NCBI GenBank assembly: GCA_910589045.1
Contig: CAJUSH010000011.1
Span: forward strand, 1 to 64,000
Reading direction: 5' to 3'
Length of the DNA: 64,000 nucleotides
Origin: an uncultured Eubacterium sp.
Lineage (GTDB): Bacteria; Bacillota_A; Clostridia; Lachnospirales; Lachnospiraceae
Position 1 is the first letter of the stretch. Every line of letters begins with the position of its first letter. The notes under the pieces were generated by a model. That model saw only the letters and a list, made by a program, of their open reading frames with translations. It was not told where the DNA came from and searched no databases. The translations under genes were made by a program, and so were the position numbers. Below are positions 26,066-34,310 of the stretch, in pieces.

Positions 26066-26938
26066 TTATAACGCGTCAACGGGGGTCTTTGTGCGGTCAG
26101 CATTGTACACATAGAAGCCCTTGCCGCTCTTTGCGCCGAGATTGCCGCCGCGAACCATCTTGCGGATGAGTGGGCATGCGCGATACTTGCTGTCGCCGGT
26201 CTCGTTGTAGAGAACGTCCATGATCGCAAGGCAGATATCCAGACCGATAAAATCGCCTAACTCCAGGGGCCCCATGGGATGGTTTGCACCCAGCTTCATA
26301 GCGGTGTCGATACCTGCGATGTCGGAAACACCCTCCATCTTGATGAAAGCAGCCTCGTTGATCATCGGGATCAGGATGCGGTTTACAACGAATCCGGCAG
26401 CCTCGTTCACCTGAACGGGGGTCTTGCCGATCTCTGCGGAGATCTTCTTGATGGCGTCAACGGTCTCAGCCGGTGTGTTCACGCCTGCAATGACCTCGAT
26501 GAGCTTCATGCGGTCTGCGGGATTGAAGAAATGCATACCGATCATCGGGCGGGTTAAGCCGTTTCCGATCTCCGTGATGGAAAGGCTGGAGGTGTTGGAT
26601 GCGAAGATGCACGCGGGCTTTGCGATCTTGTCAAGCTCGGAGAAGGTGGTCTTCTTTACGCCCATATCCTCGAACGCTGCCTCTACGATCAGATCGCAGT
26701 CCGCACATAAATCCTCTTTCAGGCCGGGAGTGATCTTGTTTAAGATGCCGTCTACGGCTTCCTGTGTCATCTTTCCTTTTTCTACGAGTCTTGCATAGCC
26801 CTTTGCGATCTTATCCTTGCCGCCGTCTGCCCACTCCTGCTTGATATCGCAGAGTGCTACCTCATACCCGTCAACCTGTGCAAATGCCTTTGCGATGCCC
26901 TGACCCATGGTGCCGGCACCAATAACGCCTACCTTCAT
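26066..26938 (-). CDS. hbd: 3-hydroxybutyryl-CoA dehydrogenase
   Basis: A 290-residue NAD(P)-dependent enzyme. It reduces acetoacetyl-CoA to 3-hydroxybutyryl-CoA. Motifs: KVGVIGAGTMGQGIAKAFAQ (dinucleotide binding), IFASNTSSLSITEI, GMHFFNPADRMKLIEVI (catalytic His), NEAAGFVVNRILIPMINEA and ANHPMGPLELGDFIGLD. AGGAGG is eight bases before the ATG. The usual neighbour crotonase is absent from both flanking gaps (207 and 134 bases). Confidence 0.96.
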   Translation of the reverse strand: MKVGVIGAGTMGQGIAKAFAQVDGYEVALCDIKQEWADGGKDKIAKGYARLVEKGKMTQEAVDGILNKITPGLKEDLCADCDLIVEAAFEDMGVKKTTFSELDKIAKPACIFASNTSSLSITEIGNGLTRPMIGMHFFNPADRMKLIEVIAGVNTPAETVDAIKKISAEIGKTPVQVNEAAGFVVNRILIPMINEAAFIKMEGVSDIAGIDTAMKLGANHPMGPLELGDFIGLDICLAIMDVLYNETGDSKYRACPLIRKMVRGGNLGAKSGKGFYVYNADRTKTPVDAL

Positions 26939-27096
26939 GTGATAGTTCCTCCTTCATTTTCTTGTTCTTGATAATGTAAAGTTCCTTCTATGTATGTAAG
27001 AACCTGCGAACCGTTCCGTGCGTTTCATTCCCACGACCCGGCCTGGCGTTCACGGCCCGCCCCGACGGGGCTTTGTACATGGCCGCAAACGCGTCT

Positions 27097-27129
27097 AATG
27101 AGCAGACAAAGCGTTCTTATCTGCTCATT
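27097..27129 (-). other. Intercistronic hairpin between thl and hbd
   Basis: AATGAGCAGA, 13-base loop, TCTGCTCATT: ten perfect pairs just after the thl stop codon. No T run, so a processing or stabilising structure is more likely than a terminator. Confidence 0.55.
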
Positions 27130-27145
27130 GAAACCGTGCTTTTTG

Positions 27146-28333
27146 TTACTCGTACTTCTCAACGATCGTTGAGCAGCCCATGCCGCCGCCGATACACAGG
27201 GTAGCAAGACCTCTCTTCGCGTCTCTCTTCTTCATCTCGTGCAAAAGCGTTACCAGGATACGGCATCCGGATGCTCCTACGGGATGTCCCAATGCGATCG
27301 CGCCGCCGTTTACGTTTACCTTGCTCATGTCGAAGCCAAGATCTCTTGCAACTGCGATCGACTGTGCCGCAAATGCCTCGTTTGCCTCGATCAGGTCGAA
27401 GTCGTCAATGGAAAGACCGGTCTTTGCGAGAACCTTTTTGGTAGATGCAACCGGGCCTACACCCATGATCTCAGGCTCTACACCGCCCAGGGCGCCTGCG
27501 ATCCAGGTAGCCATCGGGGTGATGCCCAGCTCCTTCGCCTTCTCCTCGCTCATAACGACAACTGCCGCAGCACCGTCGTTGATGCCGGAAGCGTTACCTG
27601 CGGTAACAAGTCCGCCCTGCTTGCCGGAGCAGCACTTTAAGTTTGCAAGGGACTCTGCGGTCGTTCCGGGACGGGGACCCTCATCCTTTACGAAATCAAC
27701 CATCTCTCTCTTAACCTTAACGGGAACGGGTACGATCTCCTCGTCGAACTTGCCCTCTGCGATGGCTGCCTCACACTTCTGCTGGCTGCTTGCCGAGAAT
27801 GCATCCAGCTCCTCGCGGGTGATGCCGTACTTATCGCATACGTTCTCAGCGGTGATCATCATGTGATACTGATTGAATGCGTCTGTCAATGCATCGTTTA
27901 CCATCGTGTCGATGATGGTCGCATTGTTCATACGATATCCGAAACGTGCCTTTGTCATAGCGTAGGGAGCCATGGACATATTCTCCATACCGCCTGCAAC
28001 CACGATATCGGACTGGCCGGAGATAATCTGTGCAGCCGCCTCATTTACACACTTCAGGCCGGAGCCGCACACAACGTTTAATGTAACTGCGGGAACCTCG
28101 ATGGGAAGTCCGGCCTTGATGGAAGCCTGACGTGCCACGTTCTGTCCCTGTGCTGCCTGGATTACGCAGCCCATAAGTACCTCGTCAACCTGCTCAGGCT
28201 TAACACCTGCACGCTTAATCGCCTCTTTGATCACGATTGCGCCTAAGTCTGCCGCGGGTGTGTTGCTTAACGCGCCGCCCATTTTGCCGATTGCAGTACG
28301 ACATGCTGATGCGATAACTACTTTGTTTGCCAT
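27146..28333 (-). CDS. thlA: Acetyl-CoA acetyltransferase (thiolase)
   Basis: A 395-residue thiolase. It condenses two acetyl-CoA to acetoacetyl-CoA, the first step to butyrate. Catalytic residues are visible: Cys in LNVVCGSGLKCVNEAA, His in GGAIALGHPVGASGCR and Cys in LATLCIGGGMGCS. I start at ATG 28333 (MANKVVIASA), nine bases after AAAGGAG, rather than at a longer frame. First gene of the operon, behind a good promoter (28424-28452) and a Rex operator (28362-28379) in the leader. Confidence 0.96.
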   Translation of the reverse strand: MANKVVIASACRTAIGKMGGALSNTPAADLGAIVIKEAIKRAGVKPEQVDEVLMGCVIQAAQGQNVARQASIKAGLPIEVPAVTLNVVCGSGLKCVNEAAAQIISGQSDIVVAGGMENMSMAPYAMTKARFGYRMNNATIIDTMVNDALTDAFNQYHMMITAENVCDKYGITREELDAFSASSQQKCEAAIAEGKFDEEIVPVPVKVKREMVDFVKDEGPRPGTTAESLANLKCCSGKQGGLVTAGNASGINDGAAAVVVMSEEKAKELGITPMATWIAGALGGVEPEIMGVGPVASTKKVLAKTGLSIDDFDLIEANEAFAAQSIAVARDLGFDMSKVNVNGGAIALGHPVGASGCRILVTLLHEMKKRDAKRGLATLCIGGGMGCSTIVEKYE

Positions 28334-28361
28334 TGCTTTGTCTCCTTTTCTCTTCATTGAG

Positions 28362-28379
28362 CTGTTAATTTTTTAACAA
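28362..28379 (-). promoter_or_regulatory. Rex operator in the thl leader
   Basis: Minus strand TTGTTAA-AAAA-TTAACAG, 17 of 18 bases of the palindrome TTGTTAA-N4-TTAACAA bound by the NADH-sensing repressor Rex. It lies about 40-55 bases downstream of the predicted start of transcription, so repression would be by road-block. Rex control of butyrate genes is known in clostridia. Confidence 0.75.
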
Positions 28380-28423
28380 TGTTTTTTAAAATAAAATGCT
28401 CATTACGAGCCGCTTGTACATAA

Positions 28424-28452
28424 ATTGTACCATGAAAGCCGGTTATTTGCAA
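28424..28452 (-). promoter_or_regulatory. Sigma-A promoter of the butyrate operon
   Basis: Minus strand TTGCAA (28447-28452), 17-base spacer, TACAAT (28424-28429), with TGG just before the -10 (extended). The 5' leader to the thl ATG is about 85 bases. Confidence 0.75.
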
Positions 28453-28665
28453 CTAATAATTGGCAAGTTTATAGATTTTTGGGCAACAGTTTGTTCCTGT
28501 TCACTCTGTGACCCGTAACGGGCAGTCCGGACATGCAAATTTGCTTCGCAAAGTCCGGGCTGCTGCCGGAATTATGCTCTCCCGCAGCCGCCGGTACATG
28601 CGCGGCCCGGGGCTCGGAAGCGGCAGCCGTTCTGCCTTCGGCTTTCCGGCTGCGGAAGCTGCTTC
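28453..28665. other. Intergenic: inverted-repeat sequence after the SleB-type gene
   Basis: Downstream of the hydrolase stop the minus strand carries CCGGACTTTGCGAAGCAAAT, then TTGCATGTCCGG, a stem that may end transcription but lacks a T run. The TTTGCGAAGCAAA core also occurs in the dispersed element at 37474. Nothing else is supported. Confidence 0.4.
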
Positions 28666-29991
28666 TTAATAAAACACATGGTTCCCGATCACGTAGCCGT
28701 CGATCGTCCCGTTATTCCTGCGGAAGTAGAGGTAAGGCACGGTAATATTTCCGTTTAAAACCTCCCTGGCCGCCTGTATGCAGACGCTGTTTGAGCCTGC
28801 CGCCAGGCGCGAGGCAAAGCGCCCGCTGGCTACCGGCGAAAACTGTCCCGGCTGATAGATGACGCCCATGACCGTATTCGGGAAGCTGCTGCTATGTACC
28901 CGGTTCATGACGACGCTCCCCACCGCAAGCTTCCCCTCGTAAGGCTCACCCTCCGCCTCGCACTGGATGATCGCCGCCAAAAGCTCCAGATCCTCCGCTG
29001 ACGCGGGCTGCTCCGGCTGGGGAGACTGCTCCGGCGGCGGATCTGTCTCCTCCGTGCCCGGTGTCGAATCCGCAGGTTTCTGCGGCTGGTTCTTTTCTTC
29101 CTCCTGCTGCTTCTTTTGCTCTTCCTCCCTGCGCTTTTTTTCCTCCTCCTTTTTTTTCTTCAGCTCCTCCTCCTGCTGCCTGATCTCGTCCATCCGCGCC
29201 TGATCCTCGGCTGCCTTCTGGGCCTCTAAGGCTTCCTCGTATGCAAGCTGCTCCTGGAGCTTATCATCCAGGGCATCCAGCGCGTCCGCCGCATCCTTTG
29301 CGGCAACGCCCGCCGCCTGCAGATCCTCCCTCGTATCCGCAATCAGCGCGGAGAGCTTGTCAAACTGCTCCTGCTGCTCTCCCAGGATCGCCACAAGCTC
29401 CTGCTTCTGCTCCTCCCGCAGCGTCTTTTTTTCCGCAAGACCCGTAAGCAGTGTCTGATACTCCTCCAGCTGCTGCCTGTCATAGGACACAACCTGCGTA
29501 AAGTATTCCACCCGATTCAGAAATTCGCTCATGGACTGCGCGCCGAAAAAGGATTCCAGCATGGAAGCGTCCGAGTGCTCGTACATAAAACGGATGCGCA
29601 CCTTCATCGACTCATACTGCCTGGCACGCTTTTCCTCCATGTCCGAAAGCTCCTGCTCGGTCGCCTCGATCTGTGCATTTTTCTTTTCAATGCGCGCTTC
29701 AATATCTTCGAGGGCCTGCTGCACCTCCTCCAAATCATGCTTTAAATCATCCAGCTTTTCACCCAGCACGCCTTTTTCCCGGTTCGCCTCATCCAGCCGC
29801 TCCTTCGCCTGTGCGGAGCTTTGCCTGAGCGCCTCGATAGCTGCTGCTGTCTCGTCCAGCTGCTGTCCCGTCGTCTTGTCCGCCAGAACAGGGAGCAGGC
29901 TTGTGAAAACAAACACCGCACTAAGTGCAGCCAGACAGATTTTTTTCCTCTGCGTGTACCTTTTGGAATTCTTATGTAAATGACCTGGCAT
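28666..29991 (-). CDS. Cell-wall hydrolase: coiled coil plus SleB-type domain
   Basis: A 441-residue exported protein. Signal sequence RKKICLAALSAVFVFTSLLPVLA, then about 230 residues of coiled coil (KLDDLKHDLEEVQQALEDIE) like PcsB/CwlO regulators, a Lys/Glu/Gln-rich stretch, a Pro-rich linker, and a C-terminal hydrolase domain of about 110 residues. LLAAIIQCEAEGEPYEGKLA holds the catalytic Glu of SleB/CwlJ (Hydrolase_2), with VGSVVMNRV and FSPVASGRF. The SleB fold cleaves spore cortex or other peptidoglycan. Fusion to a coiled coil suggests that FtsEX-like or septal control, rather than germination, could be its role. Ribosome site AGGAGG. Confidence 0.88.
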   Translation of the reverse strand: MPGHLHKNSKRYTQRKKICLAALSAVFVFTSLLPVLADKTTGQQLDETAAAIEALRQSSAQAKERLDEANREKGVLGEKLDDLKHDLEEVQQALEDIEARIEKKNAQIEATEQELSDMEEKRARQYESMKVRIRFMYEHSDASMLESFFGAQSMSEFLNRVEYFTQVVSYDRQQLEEYQTLLTGLAEKKTLREEQKQELVAILGEQQEQFDKLSALIADTREDLQAAGVAAKDAADALDALDDKLQEQLAYEEALEAQKAAEDQARMDEIRQQEEELKKKKEEEKKRREEEQKKQQEEEKNQPQKPADSTPGTEETDPPPEQSPQPEQPASAEDLELLAAIIQCEAEGEPYEGKLAVGSVVMNRVHSSSFPNTVMGVIYQPGQFSPVASGRFASRLAAGSNSVCIQAAREVLNGNITVPYLYFRRNNGTIDGYVIGNHVFY

Positions 29992-30053
29992 AGAGAGCCT
30001 CCTGATGGTTTTATTAAATGCTCATATTATACCACATCCTGCATGGCTTGGCA

Positions 30054-30082
30054 TTGTTTTTTTTCGGTTGATGTGTTATAAT
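30054..30082 (+). promoter_or_regulatory. Sigma-A promoter of the degenerate HD-GYP gene
   Basis: TTGTTT (30054-30059), 17-base spacer, TATAAT (30077-30082). A minus-strand TATAAT at about 30035-30040 with an upstream TGG could serve the SleB-type gene. Confidence 0.65.
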
Positions 30083-30144
30083 ATAACCAATTATAGGATG
30101 TTTCCTATACATATGAATATTTCAGGAAGAAGGGATTAGTGACT

Positions 30145-31359
30145 ATGAAATTTTACAAACCGGAAGAACTGAAAGCTGGGTTGCGTCTCGCCAAACAGAT
30201 ATACAATAAACAGGGCGTGTTGCTCTATGAGCGCGGCTCCGTCCTCACCGAACAGATCATTGCAAGCATACAGAATTTCGGCCTGCTGGGCGTTTTGATT
30301 CTTGAACCCGCCGAGCCGCTTCCGCCCATTACCGACGAGGAGCGGGAGTTTGAACAGCTGCAGACCTCCTACATGTTCCGTCTGCGGGATTGTCTTGTTG
30401 CCATCAGCAAGGGCACAAATCCCGAAGACTTCCCTGCTCTGATCTCTGCCATCTACGAAAAATTCGGCAAGCTCAATCACCGTGCTGCTTTCTCCCAGAC
30501 AATCCGCAGCAGCGAGGACTATATTTACAAGCATTCCGTTTGTATGGCGATTCTGTCCGCGATGACTGCACATCATCTGAATTTTACACCGGAAGAGTCC
30601 AGCAGCCTTATCGCATCCGCGCTGCTCGCCGACTTCGGATATCTGTATGTACCGAAAAACATTATGGCAAAGAAAGACGACGACCTGAGCAGTATGGATC
30701 TTTTAGCGATCGAGCAATATCGGACAAAGGCGTTTCATCTGCTCCAGCAGGAGACAAATCCCTATGGCTTACGGGACCGCACCTTTGCCACTCTGACAGA
30801 GTTTTTGAAGGTTTCCCGCAGGGAAAATCCCGATCTCGACACCAGCTCCTTCAACTTAAACACAAAAATTCTGATGGTAGTCGACAAATATGACCGCATG
30901 ACTGCCATGAGCTTGAACTATGAGCCGGTAAGCCCCATCAAGGCCATCCGGCATCTGCAGGGAAACAACAGTCTCTATGAATCCGCTGTTGTACGCGCTT
31001 TCTCCCGTGCGCTGGCATTTCTTCCCGTCGGGCAGTGCGTGGAGCTTAGCACCGACCATCAGGGTCTGGTCATCGACGAAAATCCGAACGATGTTTTCCG
31101 CCCCCTTGTACTGGATTTCAAGAGCAATAAGCTTCTGGACCTGGACAATCCCAGGCTCCGTGAGGTTTTAGAGGTCAACGACCTGATGTCCTCCATGGAC
31201 ATGCGCTATTTCTGCGACGAGGAAACACTCAAGCAGTTTGTACCGGATGAACGGCTTCAGGTAACGACCCGCCGCATCCGCCTGCGTCTCGAGCGCGCAA
31301 AGAAACGCGAAGCCGCAAGACTCTCACACGCGGCGGCCGCCGCAATGGCAAAGCAATAA
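30145..31359 (+). CDS. Degenerate HD-GYP-like protein
   Basis: A 404-residue protein (ATG at 30145 chosen, ten bases after AAGGG; a GTG at 30139 is too close). It has the same architecture as the HD-GYP protein at 12596-13690: a small N-terminal domain (FYKPEELKAGLRLAKQI), then YIYKHSVCMAILSAMTAHHL and an ALLADFGYLYVPKNIMAKK helix. The metal-binding HD has become AD, and the GYP motif region reads QQETNPYGLRDR. It should not hydrolyse c-di-GMP but might bind it, or act as a partner or effector. The C-terminal about 130 residues (FRPLVLDFKSNKLLDL) form a further domain resembling the tail of active members. Cytosolic. Confidence 0.8.
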   Translation: MKFYKPEELKAGLRLAKQIYNKQGVLLYERGSVLTEQIIASIQNFGLLGVLILEPAEPLPPITDEEREFEQLQTSYMFRLRDCLVAISKGTNPEDFPALISAIYEKFGKLNHRAAFSQTIRSSEDYIYKHSVCMAILSAMTAHHLNFTPEESSSLIASALLADFGYLYVPKNIMAKKDDDLSSMDLLAIEQYRTKAFHLLQQETNPYGLRDRTFATLTEFLKVSRRENPDLDTSSFNLNTKILMVVDKYDRMTAMSLNYEPVSPIKAIRHLQGNNSLYESAVVRAFSRALAFLPVGQCVELSTDHQGLVIDENPNDVFRPLVLDFKSNKLLDLDNPRLREVLEVNDLMSSMDMRYFCDEETLKQFVPDERLQVTTRRIRLRLERAKKREAARLSHAAAAAMAKQ

Positions 31360-31379
31360 ATGATTTGAAAAACGGCATT

Positions 31380-31439
31380 GGGAAATAAAAGGCCCCGACG
31401 CATTGCACATGTGCAGTACGTCGGGGCCTTTTATTTCCC
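31380..31439. terminator. Long perfect inverted repeat, bidirectional terminator
   Basis: GGGAAATAAAAGGCCCCGACG and its exact reverse complement form a 21-bp perfect stem; the 18-base loop itself contains the palindrome TGCACATGTGCA. The T-rich inner parts on both sides suit termination of the plus-strand HD gene and of the minus-strand recombinase operon. Confidence 0.85.
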
Positions 31440-31601
31440 GGCTTTCTCACCTCCCATCCTTGTATGCTGCGGATCGTTTACATCCTTCTGCAAAAATTTT
31501 AACTTTACATTCCCCGTCCCCTGCGCTATACTACACAGCATGATCCGAAGCGGAGAATCCTTCGCTTTCACGTATTGAACACGCATTTTGTGCAGATAAT
31601 A

Positions 31602-32009
31602 TTAAGATTCCAGAGCCCGCTTTAACTGCTCGTTCTCCTTGCGCACCATCTCAACATCAATGAGCTGGACGATCAGCTTCTCCTTTTCCTCCTCCAGACA
31701 ACGAATCTGCTCCCGCAGTGCACGCAGCTTTTTTTCCTGCCGCAGGTTCTTTTCCCGCAGGGCGTCGCAGGTCCGGTCACCTGCATTTGCCCGCAGTCTG
31801 CGGATACGTTCCCGCAGCTCCGCATTATTATAAAGCGTTCCCCTTGACACGCCCGCCGCGCGTGCCACCGCTTCAAAATTGATCAGCGCATGCTGCTCCA
31901 GCAGTCTGTCGATCGCAGCGTTCACGAGCCGTATCGTTGCCTCGTTTTTTTGCTTCGCATAGAGGCAGAGGGCGGCTGTCCGTGCATTTTCCTCATACCT
32001 TTCAGCCAA
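31602..32009 (-). CDS. TnpC-like accessory protein (DUF6262 type)
   Basis: A 135-residue protein. I start at TTG 32009, which lies after GGAGGGG and overlaps the stop of the recombinase upstream. N-terminal half: KQKNEATIRLVNAAIDRLL, INFEAVARAAGVSRGTLYNN (a helix-turn-helix), RERIRRLR; C-terminal half: a coiled coil of about 60 residues. This matches the TnpC proteins of Tn554-type transposons, which help direct integration and orientation. Fourth gene of the operon. Confidence 0.8.
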   Translation of the reverse strand: MAERYEENARTAALCLYAKQKNEATIRLVNAAIDRLLEQHALINFEAVARAAGVSRGTLYNNAELRERIRRLRANAGDRTCDALREKNLRQEKKLRALREQIRCLEEEKEKLIVQLIDVEMVRKENEQLKRALES

Positions 32010-33255
32010 TGCCGTCCCCTCCCTTCCCGCCGATGCAGGGCGCCAGGAACGAAGCCAGCTCCTCCGTTTCCAGATGTACATACTGCGCCGTCATCTCCGG
32101 CGAAACATGTCCAAGCTGTCTGCAAAGCGTCTCTATGCCTGTGCCCGCAAGCAGCTCCCTTCGCACATACGTCGCCCGGAACTGATGCGAGTGGAGCGGG
32201 TATTCACCGCCGTCCAAAGCCGTAATCCCCCATCTGCGCAGAAAACTCCGCAGACGTCCCCGGTTCCAGTTTGCCGCCGATGCCGGACGGATTCCGTGGT
32301 TATTCACAAGAAATAATTCCCGTCTGCCGCTCTCTGCCCGCAGCGATGTCGTCGCCGCCGCCAGCTCCTCTACCGCATCGCAAACAAATGCGTTTGCCGG
32401 AATATACCGCAGAATCGGCTCCGCCTTCTGTGTCTTTTTCGACTCATATCCGAGCAGAAAGCCTCCGCTTTTGTCCCCGGACAGACACCCCTCCTTCAAG
32501 GAGAGCACCTCGCCGATGCGAAGCCCCGTCTGGCTCTGAATCAGGATACCGGCCTTCGTAATAATATCTTTTTCTTCACAGAAAGCACACCGGATGATCT
32601 GCTGGTAAATCTCCTCCGGGATCGGCCGGGCAAAGCCCCGTGCATGCCCCGCACCGCAGGCTTTTGCAGCACCGCTGCAGCTTGGCAGCTTTTGTGCCGC
32701 AAGGGGCTCCTCCCCGGAAAATTTTTCCGTTTTCCGGTTATCCTTTTTCCCGCGCACCGGCTGCCAGCTGACATACTGCATCACCGGCTCCTGTGTCACC
32801 TGCCAGCCAAGCCGCCGGCCCGTCTCTATGAGCAGCGCCGCCGTCCGAGCGATCCGCAGAACCGCCTCTGCACGCACATCCTTTTTTTGCAGCCAGACCA
32901 GAAAGCGGCACATGTGCCCCGCACCAAACTGCGCCGGATCCGTGATTTTCCGATCCCCGAGATACCGTATCCACCAGGCCAGCCGGCCGGAAAGCTCCGT
33001 TCGCACCGTTACCGGCTTCACACGTCCGAGCCGCCACGCCGCATACTGCTTGACAAGCAGCTTCACTGCCGGAGCCTGTATCCCCGAAAATCCGATATGG
33101 ATTTTTCTCACTGTCAAATGGTCATTTTTTGACGCGTATTCCGGCAAAAACCAGTCGTCCGCGGCAAAATCAAAACTGCTGCCCGCAGCCGTTTTCCCGT
33201 ACGTCTCTCCTGCGGCCGCTTCCAAAAGCCCCTGCGCCGTATTTCCATAAATCAT
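32002..33255 (-). CDS. Tyrosine recombinase C (TnpB-like), catalytically complete
   Basis: A 417-residue recombinase. I start at ATG 33255 (overlap ATGA with the previous stop, ribosome site AAGGAGGTG) rather than at the longer frame from 33516. The N-terminal SAM-like domain (RKIHIGFSGIQAPAVKLLV) is followed by a catalytic domain with Arg in IQSQTGLRIGEVLSL, Lys in YESKKTQKAEPIL, HQFR in PLHSHQFRATYVRREL, His in LGHVSPEMTAQYVHLE and the Tyr nucleophile in the same segment. Related to Tn554 TnpB, which is larger (about 630 residues). Confidence 0.88.
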   Translation of the reverse strand: MIYGNTAQGLLEAAAGETYGKTAAGSSFDFAADDWFLPEYASKNDHLTVRKIHIGFSGIQAPAVKLLVKQYAAWRLGRVKPVTVRTELSGRLAWWIRYLGDRKITDPAQFGAGHMCRFLVWLQKKDVRAEAVLRIARTAALLIETGRRLGWQVTQEPVMQYVSWQPVRGKKDNRKTEKFSGEEPLAAQKLPSCSGAAKACGAGHARGFARPIPEEIYQQIIRCAFCEEKDIITKAGILIQSQTGLRIGEVLSLKEGCLSGDKSGGFLLGYESKKTQKAEPILRYIPANAFVCDAVEELAAATTSLRAESGRRELFLVNNHGIRPASAANWNRGRLRSFLRRWGITALDGGEYPLHSHQFRATYVRRELLAGTGIETLCRQLGHVSPEMTAQYVHLETEELASFLAPCIGGKGGDGIG

Positions 33256-34310
33256 GTGCCGCACCTCCTTTTCACGGAGATGCACGCACCGTCCTCCGTT
33301 TCCTGAAATGCGCTGTCGGACGCTCTCACGGCATACGGCCACGAGCTTCCTGTCACTTCCCCGACGACAGCCGGCGGCAGGAAGCGCAGCATATCCTGCA
33401 CGCAGCCATACCGAAGCTGTGTCAGCGTAGGCGCTTCTTCTGCCGTCTCGCGCTCCATGAGCTGCCGCAGCCAGTACCGGAACAGATCCGCATCCGGCAC
33501 AATCACCTGCTCCCACTTACTGTAGTGCAAAAACAGGCGGCACTTCGCTTCCTCCGGCGCAAGCTGCCGCAGGGCGTCCGTCTGCACCTTCAAATTTTCA
33601 ACGGCTTGCGTGCACTCCCTGTTCACGGGCATCATGCGGTACACCCGGCTTCGATGATGGTAGTAGCGCATGCTCACGCCGTTTTTTCCGCTTTTGAGAC
33701 AATCCGTTTCAAGCCCGAGCAGATCCGACGGCGCGATTCCGGTTACGGCAAGAATCCTTCCGCCATAGCGCAGGCACGGGTTCTGCGTGCGGGAAAGTGC
33801 CTGCAAAAAGCCGTCCTTCTTCTCCGCTTCCATACGCTCCGTCCGCACGACCCGGTTGATGCGCTGGTAAACGTCCCCCGGGAAAAGACCAAGCGCGTCT
33901 GCAAAGGCGTTATCCCGCACCGCATACCAGCGGTAAAGCCCCCGCACGGTATCGTAGATGTGCTTCTGCGTGATAAGCCGCAGTGTCCGGCCCGTTTTTT
34001 TAGAAATACAGGTGTGCAAATACGTAAGAAAGCCTTCCGCATCGGCTTCCCGGATCTGCTCCAGGCTGTCCACGCCCCGCTCCCACAGCCAGACTTCATA
34101 GTATCGAAACCAGCTCATCTCCTGCCGCAGGGTCGCCAGCACCTTATCCCCCGAACGGTAATTCTTCCATATATAATACTTCACCTGCTCCCGCAGTGTC
34201 ACACTTCGAATATTTGAAAAATCAAACCGGAAGGTCCTGCCGTACCAGGGAGAATGCACCTCCCCCTCGTCCAGCATCCAGCAGTCTTTGCTTTTGGCAT
34301 ATTTATTCAT
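33252..34310 (-). CDS. Tyrosine recombinase B, active site degenerate
   Basis: A 352-residue protein clearly related to the recombinase downstream: FRFDFSNIRSVTLREQVKYY in the N-terminal domain and a catalytic-type domain from about residue 190. But the expected Arg reads TGIAPSDLLGLE, the HxxR box reads LTQLRYGCVQDM, and no HxxW/H plus Tyr motif follows. It should bind DNA but not cleave it. Translationally coupled to A (start ATG overlaps the stop by eight bases; GGAGGGAAC upstream) and to C. Probably a structural subunit of the recombination complex. Confidence 0.8.
   Translation of the reverse strand: MNKYAKSKDCWMLDEGEVHSPWYGRTFRFDFSNIRSVTLREQVKYYIWKNYRSGDKVLATLRQEMSWFRYYEVWLWERGVDSLEQIREADAEGFLTYLHTCISKKTGRTLRLITQKHIYDTVRGLYRWYAVRDNAFADALGLFPGDVYQRINRVVRTERMEAEKKDGFLQALSRTQNPCLRYGGRILAVTGIAPSDLLGLETDCLKSGKNGVSMRYYHHRSRVYRMMPVNRECTQAVENLKVQTDALRQLAPEEAKCRLFLHYSKWEQVIVPDADLFRYWLRQLMERETAEEAPTLTQLRYGCVQDMLRFLPPAVVGEVTGSSWPYAVRASDSAFQETEDGACISVKRRCGT

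Noticed and set aside
33256..33516. Longer start for recombinase C
   Set aside because: The extra 87 residues overlap recombinase B in another frame and have no ribosome site; the ATG at 33255 has AAGGAGGTG and the ATGA overlap.
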